Source: Anaerolineaceae bacterium (GTDB taxonomy: Bacteria; Chloroflexota; Anaerolineae; Anaerolineales; E44-bin32). From it: a DNA stretch of 32,621 nucleotides. Both the position numbers and the translations under genes were made by a program. The DNA lies in NCBI GenBank assembly GCA_020350285.1, contig CP070708.1, positions 766,506 through 799,126 of the forward strand, given 5' to 3'. This document shows positions 8,151-18,087 of this stretch, in pieces. The first letter of the stretch is position 1. Every line of letters begins with the position of its first letter. Below the pieces are notes generated by a model. That model saw only the letters and a program-made list of their open reading frames with translations, made no database searches and had not been told where the DNA came from.

Positions 8151-9107
8151 ATGTTCAGCCACATTCTTGTTCCTCTGGATGGTTCTCCTCTTGCAGAGTG
8201 CGTCTTGCCGCACACAGTAGCCATTGCGAAAGCCTTTGACGCGCGATCAACATTGCTAAGGGTATTGGAGCGTTCTACTACAACGGGCCGACTCAAGTCC
8301 GTCGATCCTTTGGAATGGCAGATGGTAAAAGCCGAATTGAACGCTTACCTTCATGGCGTAACTACTCGCCTGCAAGAAGTTGGCATTAAAGCTGAAAATA
8401 CCCTTTTAGAAGGTCAAGCTGCGGAGAGTGTTGTCCAATTTGTCCGAAGCCATGATGTTAAATTAATCATTTTAAGCAGCCATGGAAGAAGCGGACTGAG
8501 TGGTTGGAATGTAAGTGGTGTAGTTCAGAAAATCATTTTGCGTGCGTACGTTCCAACGATGATCGTTCGCGCCTACAGACCAACCTTAAAGGACCTATCA
8601 GGCTTAAGATACCGTCGCTTGCTGGTTCCGCTTGATGGTTCTCAGCGAGCTGAGTGCGTGTTGCCCTTAGCTGCTACCTTAGCACGTCACCACGAATCTC
8701 AACTAGTGCTGGCGCATGTTGTACCCAGACCCGAAATGCCCCGCCGCGCACCTCCAACGCAGGAAGACATCAACTTAGCTAACCAAGTAACAGAGCGAAA
8801 CCGCCAAGAAGCTACGAGGTATTTGGAGCAGCTTAAAACTCGTCTACCTCTGGAAGCCCAAATCATCTTAAAGGATAGTGACAATGTTGTGGCCTCCTTA
8901 CATGAATTGGTGGAGCGTGAAGAGATAGACTTGGTGCTGTTGAGTGCCCATGGTTACTCAGGCGGGGCTAAATGGCCATATGGAAGTGTGACCATTAGTT
9001 TCATCGCCTATGGGACAACTCCGCTGTTGATTCTTCAGGATCTTCCTCCAGATGAAGTTGAGCCCACGCTGGCTGAAGTGGCGGCAAGGGAGCGTAAGGG
9101 GCACTAA
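8151..9107 (+). CDS. Tandem universal stress protein (two UspA domains)
   Basis: Cytoplasmic protein of 318 residues made of two UspA domains in tandem, about 1-145 and 152-300. Both begin with the same hallmark, HILVPLDGS and RLLVPLDGS, each followed by AECVLP. Nucleotide-binding loop remnants are visible near the end of each domain (SSHGRSGLSG and SAHGYSGGAKWPYGSV); the second keeps the final G-S better than the first. UspA domains bind ATP or act as stress-responsive regulators, and the target is unknown. The start is the ATG at 8151, preceded by a GGAGAAGGG ribosome-binding site; the longer frame from 8127 is disfavoured. The NdvB-like gene begins three bases after its TAA, so the two form an operon. 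This suggests a role in stress or osmotic control of glucan synthesis, which is inference. Confidence 0.88.
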   Translation: MFSHILVPLDGSPLAECVLPHTVAIAKAFDARSTLLRVLERSTTTGRLKSVDPLEWQMVKAELNAYLHGVTTRLQEVGIKAENTLLEGQAAESVVQFVRSHDVKLIILSSHGRSGLSGWNVSGVVQKIILRAYVPTMIVRAYRPTLKDLSGLRYRRLLVPLDGSQRAECVLPLAATLARHHESQLVLAHVVPRPEMPRRAPPTQEDINLANQVTERNRQEATRYLEQLKTRLPLEAQIILKDSDNVVASLHELVEREEIDLVLLSAHGYSGGAKWPYGSVTISFIAYGTTPLLILQDLPPDEVEPTLAEVAARERKGH

Positions 9108-9110
9108 TAC

Positions 9111-12100
9111 GTGCAAAACAGCCAGCCTCAATCACCCTCCACAGAAACTGAGTCCCACACTAGTGTTATCTTCGAGGGGACGGATCGATTGGTAAATTTA
9201 GCGCGCCGGCTTGCGGAAAATCAAAGCACTGCTCCTCAGATCCATCGTCGTTCCCCGATGGCTACCCGTCTGAAAGAACTCGATACCCTCTTACATAAAG
9301 CTTATCAATATTTCGCTGAGGTCTCCGGGGAGGATCCTTCTCTTACCCATGTAGCTGAATGGTTGTTGGACAACTTTTACATCGCGCAACAGGCTCTCCG
9401 ACAAATACGAGAGGATATGCCGGCTGGTTTTTATCGTCAATTACCCAAACTGATCACATCCCCTTACGAGGGTTTCCCTCGGATCTATTCTTTAGCTCGA
9501 GAGGTGATCAGGTACTCTGAGAATCGACTAGAGATAGGTATCCTGACTCGTTTCGTCCAGGCTTATCAAGGTTCAACAGCATTAACCATGGGCGAGCTTT
9601 GGGCGATACCAACGATGTTGCGGATGGTGATTTTAGAAAACTTGGTAGAAGCGCTTGCGCGAATCACAGGTTTTTCCATTCGTGATGTTGAGGATCTTTC
9701 TGAAAGTCTGTCCCTGCCGGAAACATTAAATGACGAGGAGATCGTTGCGAGCAGTATAGTTAGCCTACGCACTTTAGCAGCGGAAGATTGGGCGAAATTC
9801 TTCGAAGCGGTCAGTCTGGTTGAGAATATATTAGCGGGCGATCCAACGAGAATCTACTCTCGTATGGATTTCGATACCCGTGATCAATATCGTAAAGTTA
9901 TCGAACAGTTGGCCCGTCAATCAGGATTGGATGAGGATGAGGTCGCGAAGGAAGCGGTTGAACTCGCCAAGGACGCATTAACTCGGGGTGGCAGTTCGCG
10001 AGCCAACCACATCGGTTACTATCTCATAGACAAAGGGCTGCCAAAACTCGAAACCCACTTAAATTATCGACCATCATGGTACCAACGGGCACACCGGTGG
10101 GTGTTCACTCATTCTGCTTTCTCTTACTTAGGCGGTATCGCTTTACTTGCCTTGATCGGTTTTTCAGACTTAATTCACTATACACACTTATCAGGTGGGA
10201 ATATCTTCCACCTTGTCGTGACAGGCGTGTTAGCCATACTCCCCGCATTGACTGTAGCAGTCAACTTGGTGAATTGGTTTATCACCAACCTCGTACAACC
10301 CAGGGTGCTTCCAAAAATGGACTACGAGGAAGGAATCCCCGCCGAATGCCGTACTGTCATAGCTGTTCCTTCACTCCTGAGTCATCCAGGCGATGTCGAG
10401 TCGGTATTGCAACAGATCGAATTACATCATCTTAGCAATGTGGATCCTCATCTGCACTATGTATTGCTAACTGATTTCGCGGATGCTCCCGAGCAATATA
10501 TACCTGGCGACCAACCGTTGCTTGAATTGGCAAAGGCCGGAATCCAATCCCTCAATCAGAAATACGCTCAAGATTCAGATAGTCTCTTTTACCTCATGCA
10601 TCGTCAACGGAAGTGGAACCCAAGTGAAGGTTGCTGGATGGGCTGGGAGCGAAAACGAGGGAAATTAGTTGAACTCAATCGCATCATTTTGGGGGACACA
10701 GATGAGCAGGAAAGCAGCGCAACGAAGAATGGGAGTGGAGAGACGTCCTTTAGCTTGATGATCGGGGACCGCGAGATCTTATCCAAGGTTAAGTACGTCA
10801 TTACGTTAGATGACGACACGTCTTTACCCCCAGGTGGTGCAAGGCGGTTGATCGCTGCAATATCACATCCTCTCAATCAAGCCGAATTCCATCCCCAGAG
10901 TGACAGCGTGGTCAACGGGTACACTGTGCTTCAACCAAGAGTGGAGATCAGACCCGCTAGCGCGAACCAGTCCCAATTTACCAGGGTGTTCTCTGGGGAT
11001 ATAGGTTTAGATCTGTACACGAGAGCGGTATCAGATGTATACCAGGATTTCTTCGGGGAGGGGATCTACGCTGGTAAAGGCATCTATGACGTGGCTGCCT
11101 TTGAGCGTTGCCTCGCCCAGCGTGTGCCTGAGAATGCATTACTCAGTCATGACCTTTTCGAAGGGATCCATGGTCGTACCGGATTGGTAACTGACATTAC
11201 TTTGGTTGAAGATTTTCCACCTAATTATCACATCTACATACATCGCCTACACCGGTGGATACGGGGTGACTGGCAACTTCTGCCCTGGTTGCTACCCAAG
11301 GTGCCTCATGCTGATGGGGAGAGGAGATCGAGCCACCTCTCCGCTCTCGATCGATGGAAAATCATAGACAATCTGCGACGCAGCTTGATCATGCCTGCAC
11401 TTTTAGCCTTACTAATCACAGGCTGGTTGTGGTTGCCGGGTTCAGCCTTGATTTGGTCGTTGGTGGGTGTATTGACTCTCGCGGTACCCATTATGACCAG
11501 TTTGGCGAGTGCAATGGTTCAAGGGATCTGGGACCGATCATTATTTGGCGTACTTCAATCCGTTCGATCGATTGCCCTGCGCTGGTTATTGGCTGTTGCT
11601 TTTCTTCCTCATGAGGCACTGCTCGCATTGGACGCCATTGGCGCGACCCTGGTTAGGTTGCTGATCACTCGAAAGCGGTTGCTTCAGTGGACCCCCGCTG
11701 CTCACTCGATCCGCATATTTGGTAGAGAAACGAAGTTGGCCCTCATGTGGAGGCGTATGAGTGGAGCACCACTATTAAGTCTGATCCTTACCATCTTAGT
11801 TGGATTGCTTGCGCCTTCGGCGTTGCCGTTTGCAGCGTTGTTCTTAATCACATGGTTAATAGCACCGATGATTGCGCATTGGATCAGCCGCCCGATAGAC
11901 CACGAACCAGCGTCACTCTCCGAAGATCAAGAGCAGCTTTTACGTAATCTGACACGTCGCACCTGGTGCTACTTTGAACAATTTGTTGACCCTGACGATC
12001 ATTGGCTGCCCCCTGATCACTATCAGGAGGAGCCGCGCGGAATCGTCGCGCATCGCACCTCCCCGACAAATATAGGTTTAATGCTGCTTTCCACATTAGC

Positions 12101-15100
12101 AGCTTATGATTTGGGTTACATCGGACCCTTAGATCTGGTTTTACGACTACGTGCGACATTTGACACCTTAGGTAAATTAGAGCGTTATCGAGGCCATTTT
12201 CTGAATTGGTACGATACAAGCAAGTTGGAACCGTTGCCCCCGAGTTATGTGTCCACAGTGGATAGTGGGAACCTCGCTGCCTGTTTGCTGGCATTGCGAC
12301 AGGGTTGCCTAGATTTACCACAATCGCCAATCCTGCGGTGGGAACGCTGGCATGGTCTACTCGATATTTTGACTGCTTTTTGTGGAACATTGGAAGGGCT
12401 GAGTGATAAGGAGCTTGAGAACGCGGTTCAGCCACTCCAGGCTTGCTTGGACGAGATCCGTCAGCGGATTCTCGCAGCTATGGACAAACCTGAAGATTGG
12501 CCACAACTCTGGTTTTCTCTATACAACGAAGCTTGGCCTGAATTGTACCAACTTCTTATGTCGCTTGTTGAGCGCGGAGCTTCGATGCTCGATTCCACGA
12601 TGTTAAGCGACATGCGGATATGCGCTGATCATCTACACCAGCACCTTTTCAGTGCTGATCGCGAAGCGGGTTTAATGCTTCGCTGGGTTTCCCTCTTAAA
12701 GGAACCACCGAGCCTTATTAAACAGTTAAAGGATGAGCCAACGATCGCCGGAGATGCCCTGAATCACATTGAGGTGACATGGCAAACATTGGTGCAAGCC
12801 TTGCCAATTTCAGCACGACTGAACGAGGTGAGGGAGGTATGTAGGGCGGCTCAGATCCTGTTATCAGAATTGCGGGAGCGGTTAACTGATCAGTCTGGCC
12901 CAGTGGATCAAGTGGAGGAGGCGAGAAGGTGGTGCGCCGATTTGGATGAAGTATTGAGAGACGCTCGGATGGCGGTTGAGGTCATCCTAATTGGGTATAG
13001 GGATTTAGCTGAACAAGCGGACGAATTGTTTAAAGCTATGGATTTTGGTTTCCTATTCGATGAGAGGCGCCAAATATTCCATATTGGGCACAACGTCGCT
13101 ACAGAGAAGTTGGATCGAAATTATTACGACCTTTTAGCATCTGAGTCGAGAATAGCCAGTTTGTTGGCCATTGCCAAAGGTGATGTGCCCCAAAGCCATT
13201 GGTTACATCTCGCTCGTCCATTGACGAGATTGAATGGCACACGGGTGCTCCTCTCTTGGAATGGGAGTATGTTTGAGTATCTCATGCCGTCCTTATTGAT
13301 ACGTGGATATGAAGAGACTCTCCTAAGTCAAAGCTGTCGTGCGATTGTAATGCGTCAGATTCAATACGGTCGACAAAAAGGGAGTCCTTGGGGTATCTCA
13401 GAATCGGGTTACTTTCGATTCGATGCGAACATGAATTACCAGTATCGTGGATTTGGGATTCCTGGCATGGGCTTCAAGCGAGGTCTGGCTGAGGACTTGG
13501 TCATTTCACCTCACGCTTCACTACTGGCCCTCTCACTTTCCCCTCAAGCTGTAATGGGAAACATCCAGCAGCTTATCGACCTTCAGATGTTAGGAAGATA
13601 TGGATTCTATGAGGCTATAGATTACACAACTTCGCGTCTCCCACCGAAACAGGGACATGCCATTGTGCAATCCTTCATGTCGCATCATCAAGGTATGATT
13701 CTGTTGGCATTGGTAAATTATCTTCAAGACGAAATCATGGTTCGACGCTTTCATGCCGACCCGCGTATTCGAAGTGTTGATTTGTTATTGCAAGAACGGG
13801 TGCCAAGGCAAGTTCCCGTCGAGTATCCCCATCCACAAGAAGTTAGACCAATCCCTCGTGCTGAACCCTTGGTTACAATCTCACCTTGGCAGGTCCCGGT
13901 TGATGGACCACTGCCTTACGTGAATCATCTTTCAAATGGTCGCTATTGCACACTTATCACAAGCGCTGGTGGTGGTTTTAGCCGTTGGCAGGATATCGAT
14001 CTCACACGGTGGCGCGCCGACACCACTCTCGATGCCTGGGGGAATTGGATCTATATTCAAGATAAGGATCATGGCGACCTTTGGTCCGCCGGATATCAAC
14101 CCACTGCCTCCACGCCAGATAGTCAATCCGTGCTCTTCTCACCATTTAAATCAGAATTTCAACGACGAGGCCGCAACACCTCTCTCCTTATGGAAATCAC
14201 CGTCCATCCAGTTGATGATGTGGAGATTCGGCGTATAAACCTGATTAACCATAGTGACCATCTGCGTCACTTGACCATAACCAGTTATGCGGAAATCGTT
14301 CTCGCATCACAAGCCACCGATCGGCGCCATCCGGCTTATAACAAGCTCTTTATCGAAAGTGATTATCTTCCCGAATACAACGCTCTTTTGTATCGCCGTC
14401 GTCCCACCTCAGAAGATGAGACACCGATTTATTTGGCTCATTCACTGGTCGTGGAGCGTGATCTTGATATTACGGGTGCTTATGAGAGTGATCGTGGATG
14501 CTTTCTTGGTAGAGGGGGTTCACCGCGCGTACCGAAGGCCTTAGAAAAAGATTCCGGGTGGCTTTCGGGCGCCAAAGGCGCCACCCTGGACCCCATAATG
14601 GCCCTCGGTCAGGAAATCCTACTTGAGCCGTACGCGAAGGCGGAGGTCGCTTATATCTCCATCGTGGCGGAGTCTCACCAGGAGGTTTTGGAACAACTTG
14701 CTCGTTATCAGGCTTGGCACAGGATTGAAAGGGCTTTTGACCAGGCACGCACCAACAGCGAGCGTGAGCTTCAGCAACTCGGTCTTTCTAGCAAAGACAT
14801 TGAACAGAACCAACTACTCTTGTCACTCCTCCTCTACCCGCATAAAGATCTGCGTGCTGAACCGGCTACGATTGCGGCGAACGCGAAGGGGCAATCGGGA
14901 TTGTGGGCCTACGCCATATCTGGTGACTATCCGATTCTTCTTCTTAAAGTAGACAGTCAGGAGGAGTTGACTCTGGTCCACGAAGTCCTGCGAGGTCATG
15001 CCTACTGGCGCGAGAAACAGATCAAAATTGATGTGGTCATCATCAATCAACGCGAGACGGGCTACGATCAAGAGTTGCAGGCACATTTACTCCAACTTCT

Positions 15101-16052
15101 CAAGCGCCTCAAAGCTGATACGTGGTTGAATCAACGGGGAGGGATTTTTCTCCTACGTGCCGACCAGATTAGATTGGAAGATCGAGTGCTTCTTGATACC
15201 GCTGCCCGGGTTGTGCTCGATGGAAAAAGAGGCTCTCTAACCGAGCAACTTGAGCAGTTACGCCCACAACCGGCTCGTCTACCGCTATTCCTCCCAACGA
15301 TGGCTCGCCCAGAAGATATCGAACTCACCCCGCCTTTGATCCGTCCTACCGATTTACTTTTCGATAACGGAATCGGTGGATTTAGCGCTGATGGACGAGA
15401 ATATGTGATATGGGTTGAACCAGATCAGATTCCCCCAGCTCCGTGGATCAATGTTATCTCCAACCCTCATTTTGGTTTTTTGGTTTCAGAGGCGGGCTTG
15501 GGGTTCACCTGGTGTGAAAACAGTGGCGAGAATAGATTGACTCCTTGGCGGAATGATCCTGTAACCGATAATCCGGCTGAGGCTGTATATCTGCGCGATG
15601 AAGAAACGGGGCGGTATTGGTCCCCCACACCCTCACCTGCTGGCACGTTATCCCCCTATATGATCCGACATGGAGCTGGTTATTCAATATTTGAGCACCA
15701 TAGCCATGGTTTAAAACAGCAATTGCGCCTTTTTTCACCTCCTGATGCACCTGTAAAGGTGATCGGCTTGCGATTAGAGAACATGTGGCATCGCCATCGC
15801 CGTATCACGGCGACTTATTACACTGAATGGGTGTTGGGTACCGATCGGGACGAAACCCAGCAATATGTTGTAACCGAGTTTGATCCTGAAACTCAAACCC
15901 TATTAGCTCGGAATGCCTACAACGCAGACTTCGGAGAGCGGGTCGCATTTGCATCTGCAAGTAAAGAGCTTCATGGTTTGACCGCCGATCGTACTGAGTT
16001 TCTTGGTCGAATGGGGGGGTTGGTGCATCCAGCTGCGTTGACTCGCGTGTGA
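9111..16052 (+). CDS. ndvB: Cyclic beta-1,2-glucan synthase, N-terminal 80% up to an in-frame TGA
   Basis: This is the 2,313-residue N-terminal part of an NdvB/ChvB-type synthase, which initiates, elongates and cyclises periplasmic beta-1,2-glucan from UDP-glucose. Order of parts: soluble N-terminal region; TM helices near 336-390; GT84 glycosyltransferase (about 430-740) with the DDD motif at 567-569 and HRWIRGDWQ near 712; further TM helices near 758-806 and 884-925; a glycoamylase-like domain (about 1310-1540); a first GH94-type beta-sandwich (about 1583-1800); and a second (about 2063-2313). The start is a GTG, with AGGGG nine bases upstream and the upstream usp stop only three bases away. 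The frame ends at TGA 16050-16052, yet the same frame continues with the missing catalytic (alpha/alpha)6 domain, so this is not the natural C-terminus of the family. Confidence 0.88.
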   Translation: MQNSQPQSPSTETESHTSVIFEGTDRLVNLARRLAENQSTAPQIHRRSPMATRLKELDTLLHKAYQYFAEVSGEDPSLTHVAEWLLDNFYIAQQALRQIREDMPAGFYRQLPKLITSPYEGFPRIYSLAREVIRYSENRLEIGILTRFVQAYQGSTALTMGELWAIPTMLRMVILENLVEALARITGFSIRDVEDLSESLSLPETLNDEEIVASSIVSLRTLAAEDWAKFFEAVSLVENILAGDPTRIYSRMDFDTRDQYRKVIEQLARQSGLDEDEVAKEAVELAKDALTRGGSSRANHIGYYLIDKGLPKLETHLNYRPSWYQRAHRWVFTHSAFSYLGGIALLALIGFSDLIHYTHLSGGNIFHLVVTGVLAILPALTVAVNLVNWFITNLVQPRVLPKMDYEEGIPAECRTVIAVPSLLSHPGDVESVLQQIELHHLSNVDPHLHYVLLTDFADAPEQYIPGDQPLLELAKAGIQSLNQKYAQDSDSLFYLMHRQRKWNPSEGCWMGWERKRGKLVELNRIILGDTDEQESSATKNGSGETSFSLMIGDREILSKVKYVITLDDDTSLPPGGARRLIAAISHPLNQAEFHPQSDSVVNGYTVLQPRVEIRPASANQSQFTRVFSGDIGLDLYTRAVSDVYQDFFGEGIYAGKGIYDVAAFERCLAQRVPENALLSHDLFEGIHGRTGLVTDITLVEDFPPNYHIYIHRLHRWIRGDWQLLPWLLPKVPHADGERRSSHLSALDRWKIIDNLRRSLIMPALLALLITGWLWLPGSALIWSLVGVLTLAVPIMTSLASAMVQGIWDRSLFGVLQSVRSIALRWLLAVAFLPHEALLALDAIGATLVRLLITRKRLLQWTPAAHSIRIFGRETKLALMWRRMSGAPLLSLILTILVGLLAPSALPFAALFLITWLIAPMIAHWISRPIDHEPASLSEDQEQLLRNLTRRTWCYFEQFVDPDDHWLPPDHYQEEPRGIVAHRTSPTNIGLMLLSTLAAYDLGYIGPLDLVLRLRATFDTLGKLERYRGHFLNWYDTSKLEPLPPSYVSTVDSGNLAACLLALRQGCLDLPQSPILRWERWHGLLDILTAFCGTLEGLSDKELENAVQPLQACLDEIRQRILAAMDKPEDWPQLWFSLYNEAWPELYQLLMSLVERGASMLDSTMLSDMRICADHLHQHLFSADREAGLMLRWVSLLKEPPSLIKQLKDEPTIAGDALNHIEVTWQTLVQALPISARLNEVREVCRAAQILLSELRERLTDQSGPVDQVEEARRWCADLDEVLRDARMAVEVILIGYRDLAEQADELFKAMDFGFLFDERRQIFHIGHNVATEKLDRNYYDLLASESRIASLLAIAKGDVPQSHWLHLARPLTRLNGTRVLLSWNGSMFEYLMPSLLIRGYEETLLSQSCRAIVMRQIQYGRQKGSPWGISESGYFRFDANMNYQYRGFGIPGMGFKRGLAEDLVISPHASLLALSLSPQAVMGNIQQLIDLQMLGRYGFYEAIDYTTSRLPPKQGHAIVQSFMSHHQGMILLALVNYLQDEIMVRRFHADPRIRSVDLLLQERVPRQVPVEYPHPQEVRPIPRAEPLVTISPWQVPVDGPLPYVNHLSNGRYCTLITSAGGGFSRWQDIDLTRWRADTTLDAWGNWIYIQDKDHGDLWSAGYQPTASTPDSQSVLFSPFKSEFQRRGRNTSLLMEITVHPVDDVEIRRINLINHSDHLRHLTITSYAEIVLASQATDRRHPAYNKLFIESDYLPEYNALLYRRRPTSEDETPIYLAHSLVVERDLDITGAYESDRGCFLGRGGSPRVPKALEKDSGWLSGAKGATLDPIMALGQEILLEPYAKAEVAYISIVAESHQEVLEQLARYQAWHRIERAFDQARTNSERELQQLGLSSKDIEQNQLLLSLLLYPHKDLRAEPATIAANAKGQSGLWAYAISGDYPILLLKVDSQEELTLVHEVLRGHAYWREKQIKIDVVIINQRETGYDQELQAHLLQLLKRLKADTWLNQRGGIFLLRADQIRLEDRVLLDTAARVVLDGKRGSLTEQLEQLRPQPARLPLFLPTMARPEDIELTPPLIRPTDLLFDNGIGGFSADGREYVIWVEPDQIPPAPWINVISNPHFGFLVSEAGLGFTWCENSGENRLTPWRNDPVTDNPAEAVYLRDEETGRYWSPTPSPAGTLSPYMIRHGAGYSIFEHHSHGLKQQLRLFSPPDAPVKVIGLRLENMWHRHRRITATYYTEWVLGTDRDETQQYVVTEFDPETQTLLARNAYNADFGERVAFASASKELHGLTADRTEFLGRMGGLVHPAALTRV
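16050..16052 (+). other. Single in-frame TGA interrupting the ndvB-like gene
   Basis: Upstream codons read AALTRV, then TGA, then LASAVKASLDPCAAMQ in the same frame. Family members read continuously through this stretch (PAAL..., a short variable linker, then LDPCAAL). No base is inserted or lost, so a one-base change such as GGA or CGA to TGA is enough to explain it. The next base is C, a context (TGAC) associated with leaky termination. Many genes here use TGA as a normal stop, so genome-wide TGA reassignment is excluded. A sequencing error, a recent nonsense mutation, readthrough, or two separately translated subunits all remain possible. Confidence 0.85.
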
Positions 16053-16064
16053 CTTGCCAGCGCT

Positions 16065-17798
16065 GTGAAAGCCAGTCTGGATCCATGTGCAGCGATGCAG
16101 CTCCATATTGAATTACTAACGGGTGAGGCGAAAGAAATCTATTTCTTGTTGGGGGAGGGTCCAGATCGTCAAGGTGCGCTTCAATTAGCCAGGTATTATC
16201 GGGACCCAACACAGATCGAAGCAGCCTGGCGAGATGTACATGAGTTTTGGGAAGACATCTTAGGTAACGTCGTGGTGAAGACACCCGACGCGGCCATGAA
16301 TTTACTCATTAACCATTGGTTGTTATACCAATTACTGTCGAGTCGCGTATGGGGTAGATCTGGGCTTTATCAATCCAGCGGCGCGTTTGGATACCGTGAT
16401 CAACTGCAAGATGTCATGGCTCTGTTGCATACAACACCTGAGGTTGCCCGTGAACATATTCTAAAAGCCGCACGGCATCAGTTCGAGGAAGGGGATGTCC
16501 TGCATTGGTGGCATCCACCTTCCGGACGAGGGGTGCGAACGCGCATCTCAGATGACCTTTTGTGGCTTCCTCATGTCACGGCGCATTATGTCGTTACAAC
16601 AGGCGATCAATCGATCTTAGATGAACAAATACCCTTCTTAAAGGGTGATCTCTTAGAAGAAGAAGAGCAAGAGCGGTACGGTCTCTATGAAAGCACGGGT
16701 GTCGCTCACACGATCTATGAGCATTGTCATCGGGCTTTGAAGAGGGGTTCAACGATAGGTCATCACGGTTTACCCTTATTTGGGGGTGGGGATTGGAACG
16801 ACGGCATGAATCGGGTAGGTGTTGAGGGTTATGGCGAGAGTGTTTGGCTAGGATGGTTCCTATATGCCACTTTGAGAGGATGCGCTTATCTGTGTGATCT
16901 TCTGGGTGATAGTGAACGAGGTGCTTCATATCGATCTCAGTCAGAAGAATATCTCCTGAATATCGAGAACTGTGCTTGGGATGGTGAGTGGTATCTACGT
17001 GGGTTCTTTGACGATGGTATTCCTTTGGGTTCAAGAGAAGATGTCGAATGCCAGATTAATTCCATCGCGCAAGCGTGGGCTATCTTGTCCGGAGCAGCCA
17101 AGGATATAGCGGTTCAGGGTGATTCGGATGAAGGTGAGATTCGAACTCGCGAACGTGCTGAACGGGCGATGGAGTCTATCGCTGAAAGGTTAGTTGACTG
17201 GGATGAGGAGTTGATGTTGTTATTTGACCCTCCTTTCGACAAGATCCCTCGTGACCCAGGTTATATCAAGGGTTATCCCCCAGGCATCCGGGAAAATGGG
17301 GGTCAGTATACCCATGCAGCAGCCTGGGTTATTTGGGCATTTGCTGAGTTAGGGCAGGGGGATCGTGCGGAGGCGTTGTATCGAATACTAAACCCGATTT
17401 ATCGTGGGAATACACCTGAGAAAATCAAGCGCTATCGGGTAGAACCCTATGTGGTAGCTGCGGATGTGTATAGTGTTCCACCACATGAAGGGCGGGGTGG
17501 ATGGACTTGGTACACCGGTTCAGCAGGCTGGATGTACCGCCTGGGTTTGGAAGCCATCCTAGGATTACGGAGATTGGGTGATGTTCTTCGTATCGATCCA
17601 TGCATCCCAAGCACCTGGTCCAGTTATGAGATGAAGTACAAGCTTAGAGGCACCACCTATCATATCCTTGTTGACAATCCATATGGTGTCAACTGTGGTG
17701 TTGTGGAAATTACTCTGGACGGAAAATCCCTGGCTGAGACTGATATCCCTCTTCTGGACGATGGAAAGGTTCATTCAGTTCGCCTCAGGATGGGATGA
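16065..17798 (+). CDS. ndvB: Cyclic beta-1,2-glucan synthase, C-terminal GH94 phosphorylase-like domain
   Basis: This is the 577-residue continuation of the preceding gene in the same frame. The open frame begins right after the TGA, at 16053. The GTG at 16065 is the first usable start, but no ribosome-binding site precedes it, so independent initiation would be poor. It contains the (alpha/alpha)6 catalytic module of GH94 and the C-terminal cap. GGGDWNDGMN (Asp243 and Asp246 of this part) carries the expected general-acid Asp of GH94 phosphorylases. In NdvB this domain controls glucan chain length by phosphorolysis. The sequence looks well conserved and has no further stops, which argues against long-standing pseudogenisation. 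If the TGA is a true stop without readthrough, the synthase would polymerise without length control, or the two parts would have to assemble. Confidence 0.85.
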   Translation: MKASLDPCAAMQLHIELLTGEAKEIYFLLGEGPDRQGALQLARYYRDPTQIEAAWRDVHEFWEDILGNVVVKTPDAAMNLLINHWLLYQLLSSRVWGRSGLYQSSGAFGYRDQLQDVMALLHTTPEVAREHILKAARHQFEEGDVLHWWHPPSGRGVRTRISDDLLWLPHVTAHYVVTTGDQSILDEQIPFLKGDLLEEEEQERYGLYESTGVAHTIYEHCHRALKRGSTIGHHGLPLFGGGDWNDGMNRVGVEGYGESVWLGWFLYATLRGCAYLCDLLGDSERGASYRSQSEEYLLNIENCAWDGEWYLRGFFDDGIPLGSREDVECQINSIAQAWAILSGAAKDIAVQGDSDEGEIRTRERAERAMESIAERLVDWDEELMLLFDPPFDKIPRDPGYIKGYPPGIRENGGQYTHAAAWVIWAFAELGQGDRAEALYRILNPIYRGNTPEKIKRYRVEPYVVAADVYSVPPHEGRGGWTWYTGSAGWMYRLGLEAILGLRRLGDVLRIDPCIPSTWSSYEMKYKLRGTTYHILVDNPYGVNCGVVEITLDGKSLAETDIPLLDDGKVHSVRLRMG

Positions 17799-17866
17799 AG
17801 GGTGTAATCCACGTTTCCATAGGCCCAAGTCTCAAGCCGCAAGTCACATGTTGAATCTATCTAGTT

Positions 17867-17899
17867 ACCTCCTCGCGAGCCTTAAGCTCGCGGGGAGGT
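17867..17899 (+). terminator. Strong hairpin terminator after the glucan synthase operon
   Basis: A 14-bp stem (17867-17880 with 17886-17899, one G-U pair in RNA) closes a five-base CTTAA loop. The sequence TGTTCTTA follows. It lies 68 bases after the ndvB stop and should end the usp-ndvB transcript. Confidence 0.7.
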
Positions 17900-17946
17900 T
17901 GTTCTTAGGTAATTAGGGAATTCTGTGCCCGCAAGCCTGGCTAAAA

Positions 17947-17975
17947 TTGAACCTAGCAGGTATATTTGATATAAC
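17947..17975 (+). promoter_or_regulatory. Sigma70-type promoter for the TolB/Ere-like lipoprotein
   Basis: TTGAAC (17947-17952) and TATAAC (17970-17975) are separated by exactly 17 bases, a near-consensus arrangement. The expected start is near 17982, leaving a leader of about 105 bases. It follows the ndvB terminator, so the next gene is an independent unit. Confidence 0.6.
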
Positions 17976-18087
17976 TTGGAACGGATCCTTTACTTTTCCA
18001 CTGCTGGATATTCAGAAATTTAGGACGGATAAACATCCTTGAATTTTGATTTATTTCATTTGACTCAAAAGCTGCAGGAGAGTTGAG

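Noticed and set aside
16050..16052. Genome-wide recoding of TGA
   Set aside because: Several intact genes here (acuC, the cytochrome, the esterase, bL36, the receiver) end at TGA at their family's normal length.
17125..17160. tRNA T-arm-like sequence on the minus strand (GAGTTCGAATCTC)
   Set aside because: It lies inside the conserved GH94 coding frame, and no matching acceptor, D or anticodon arms were found.
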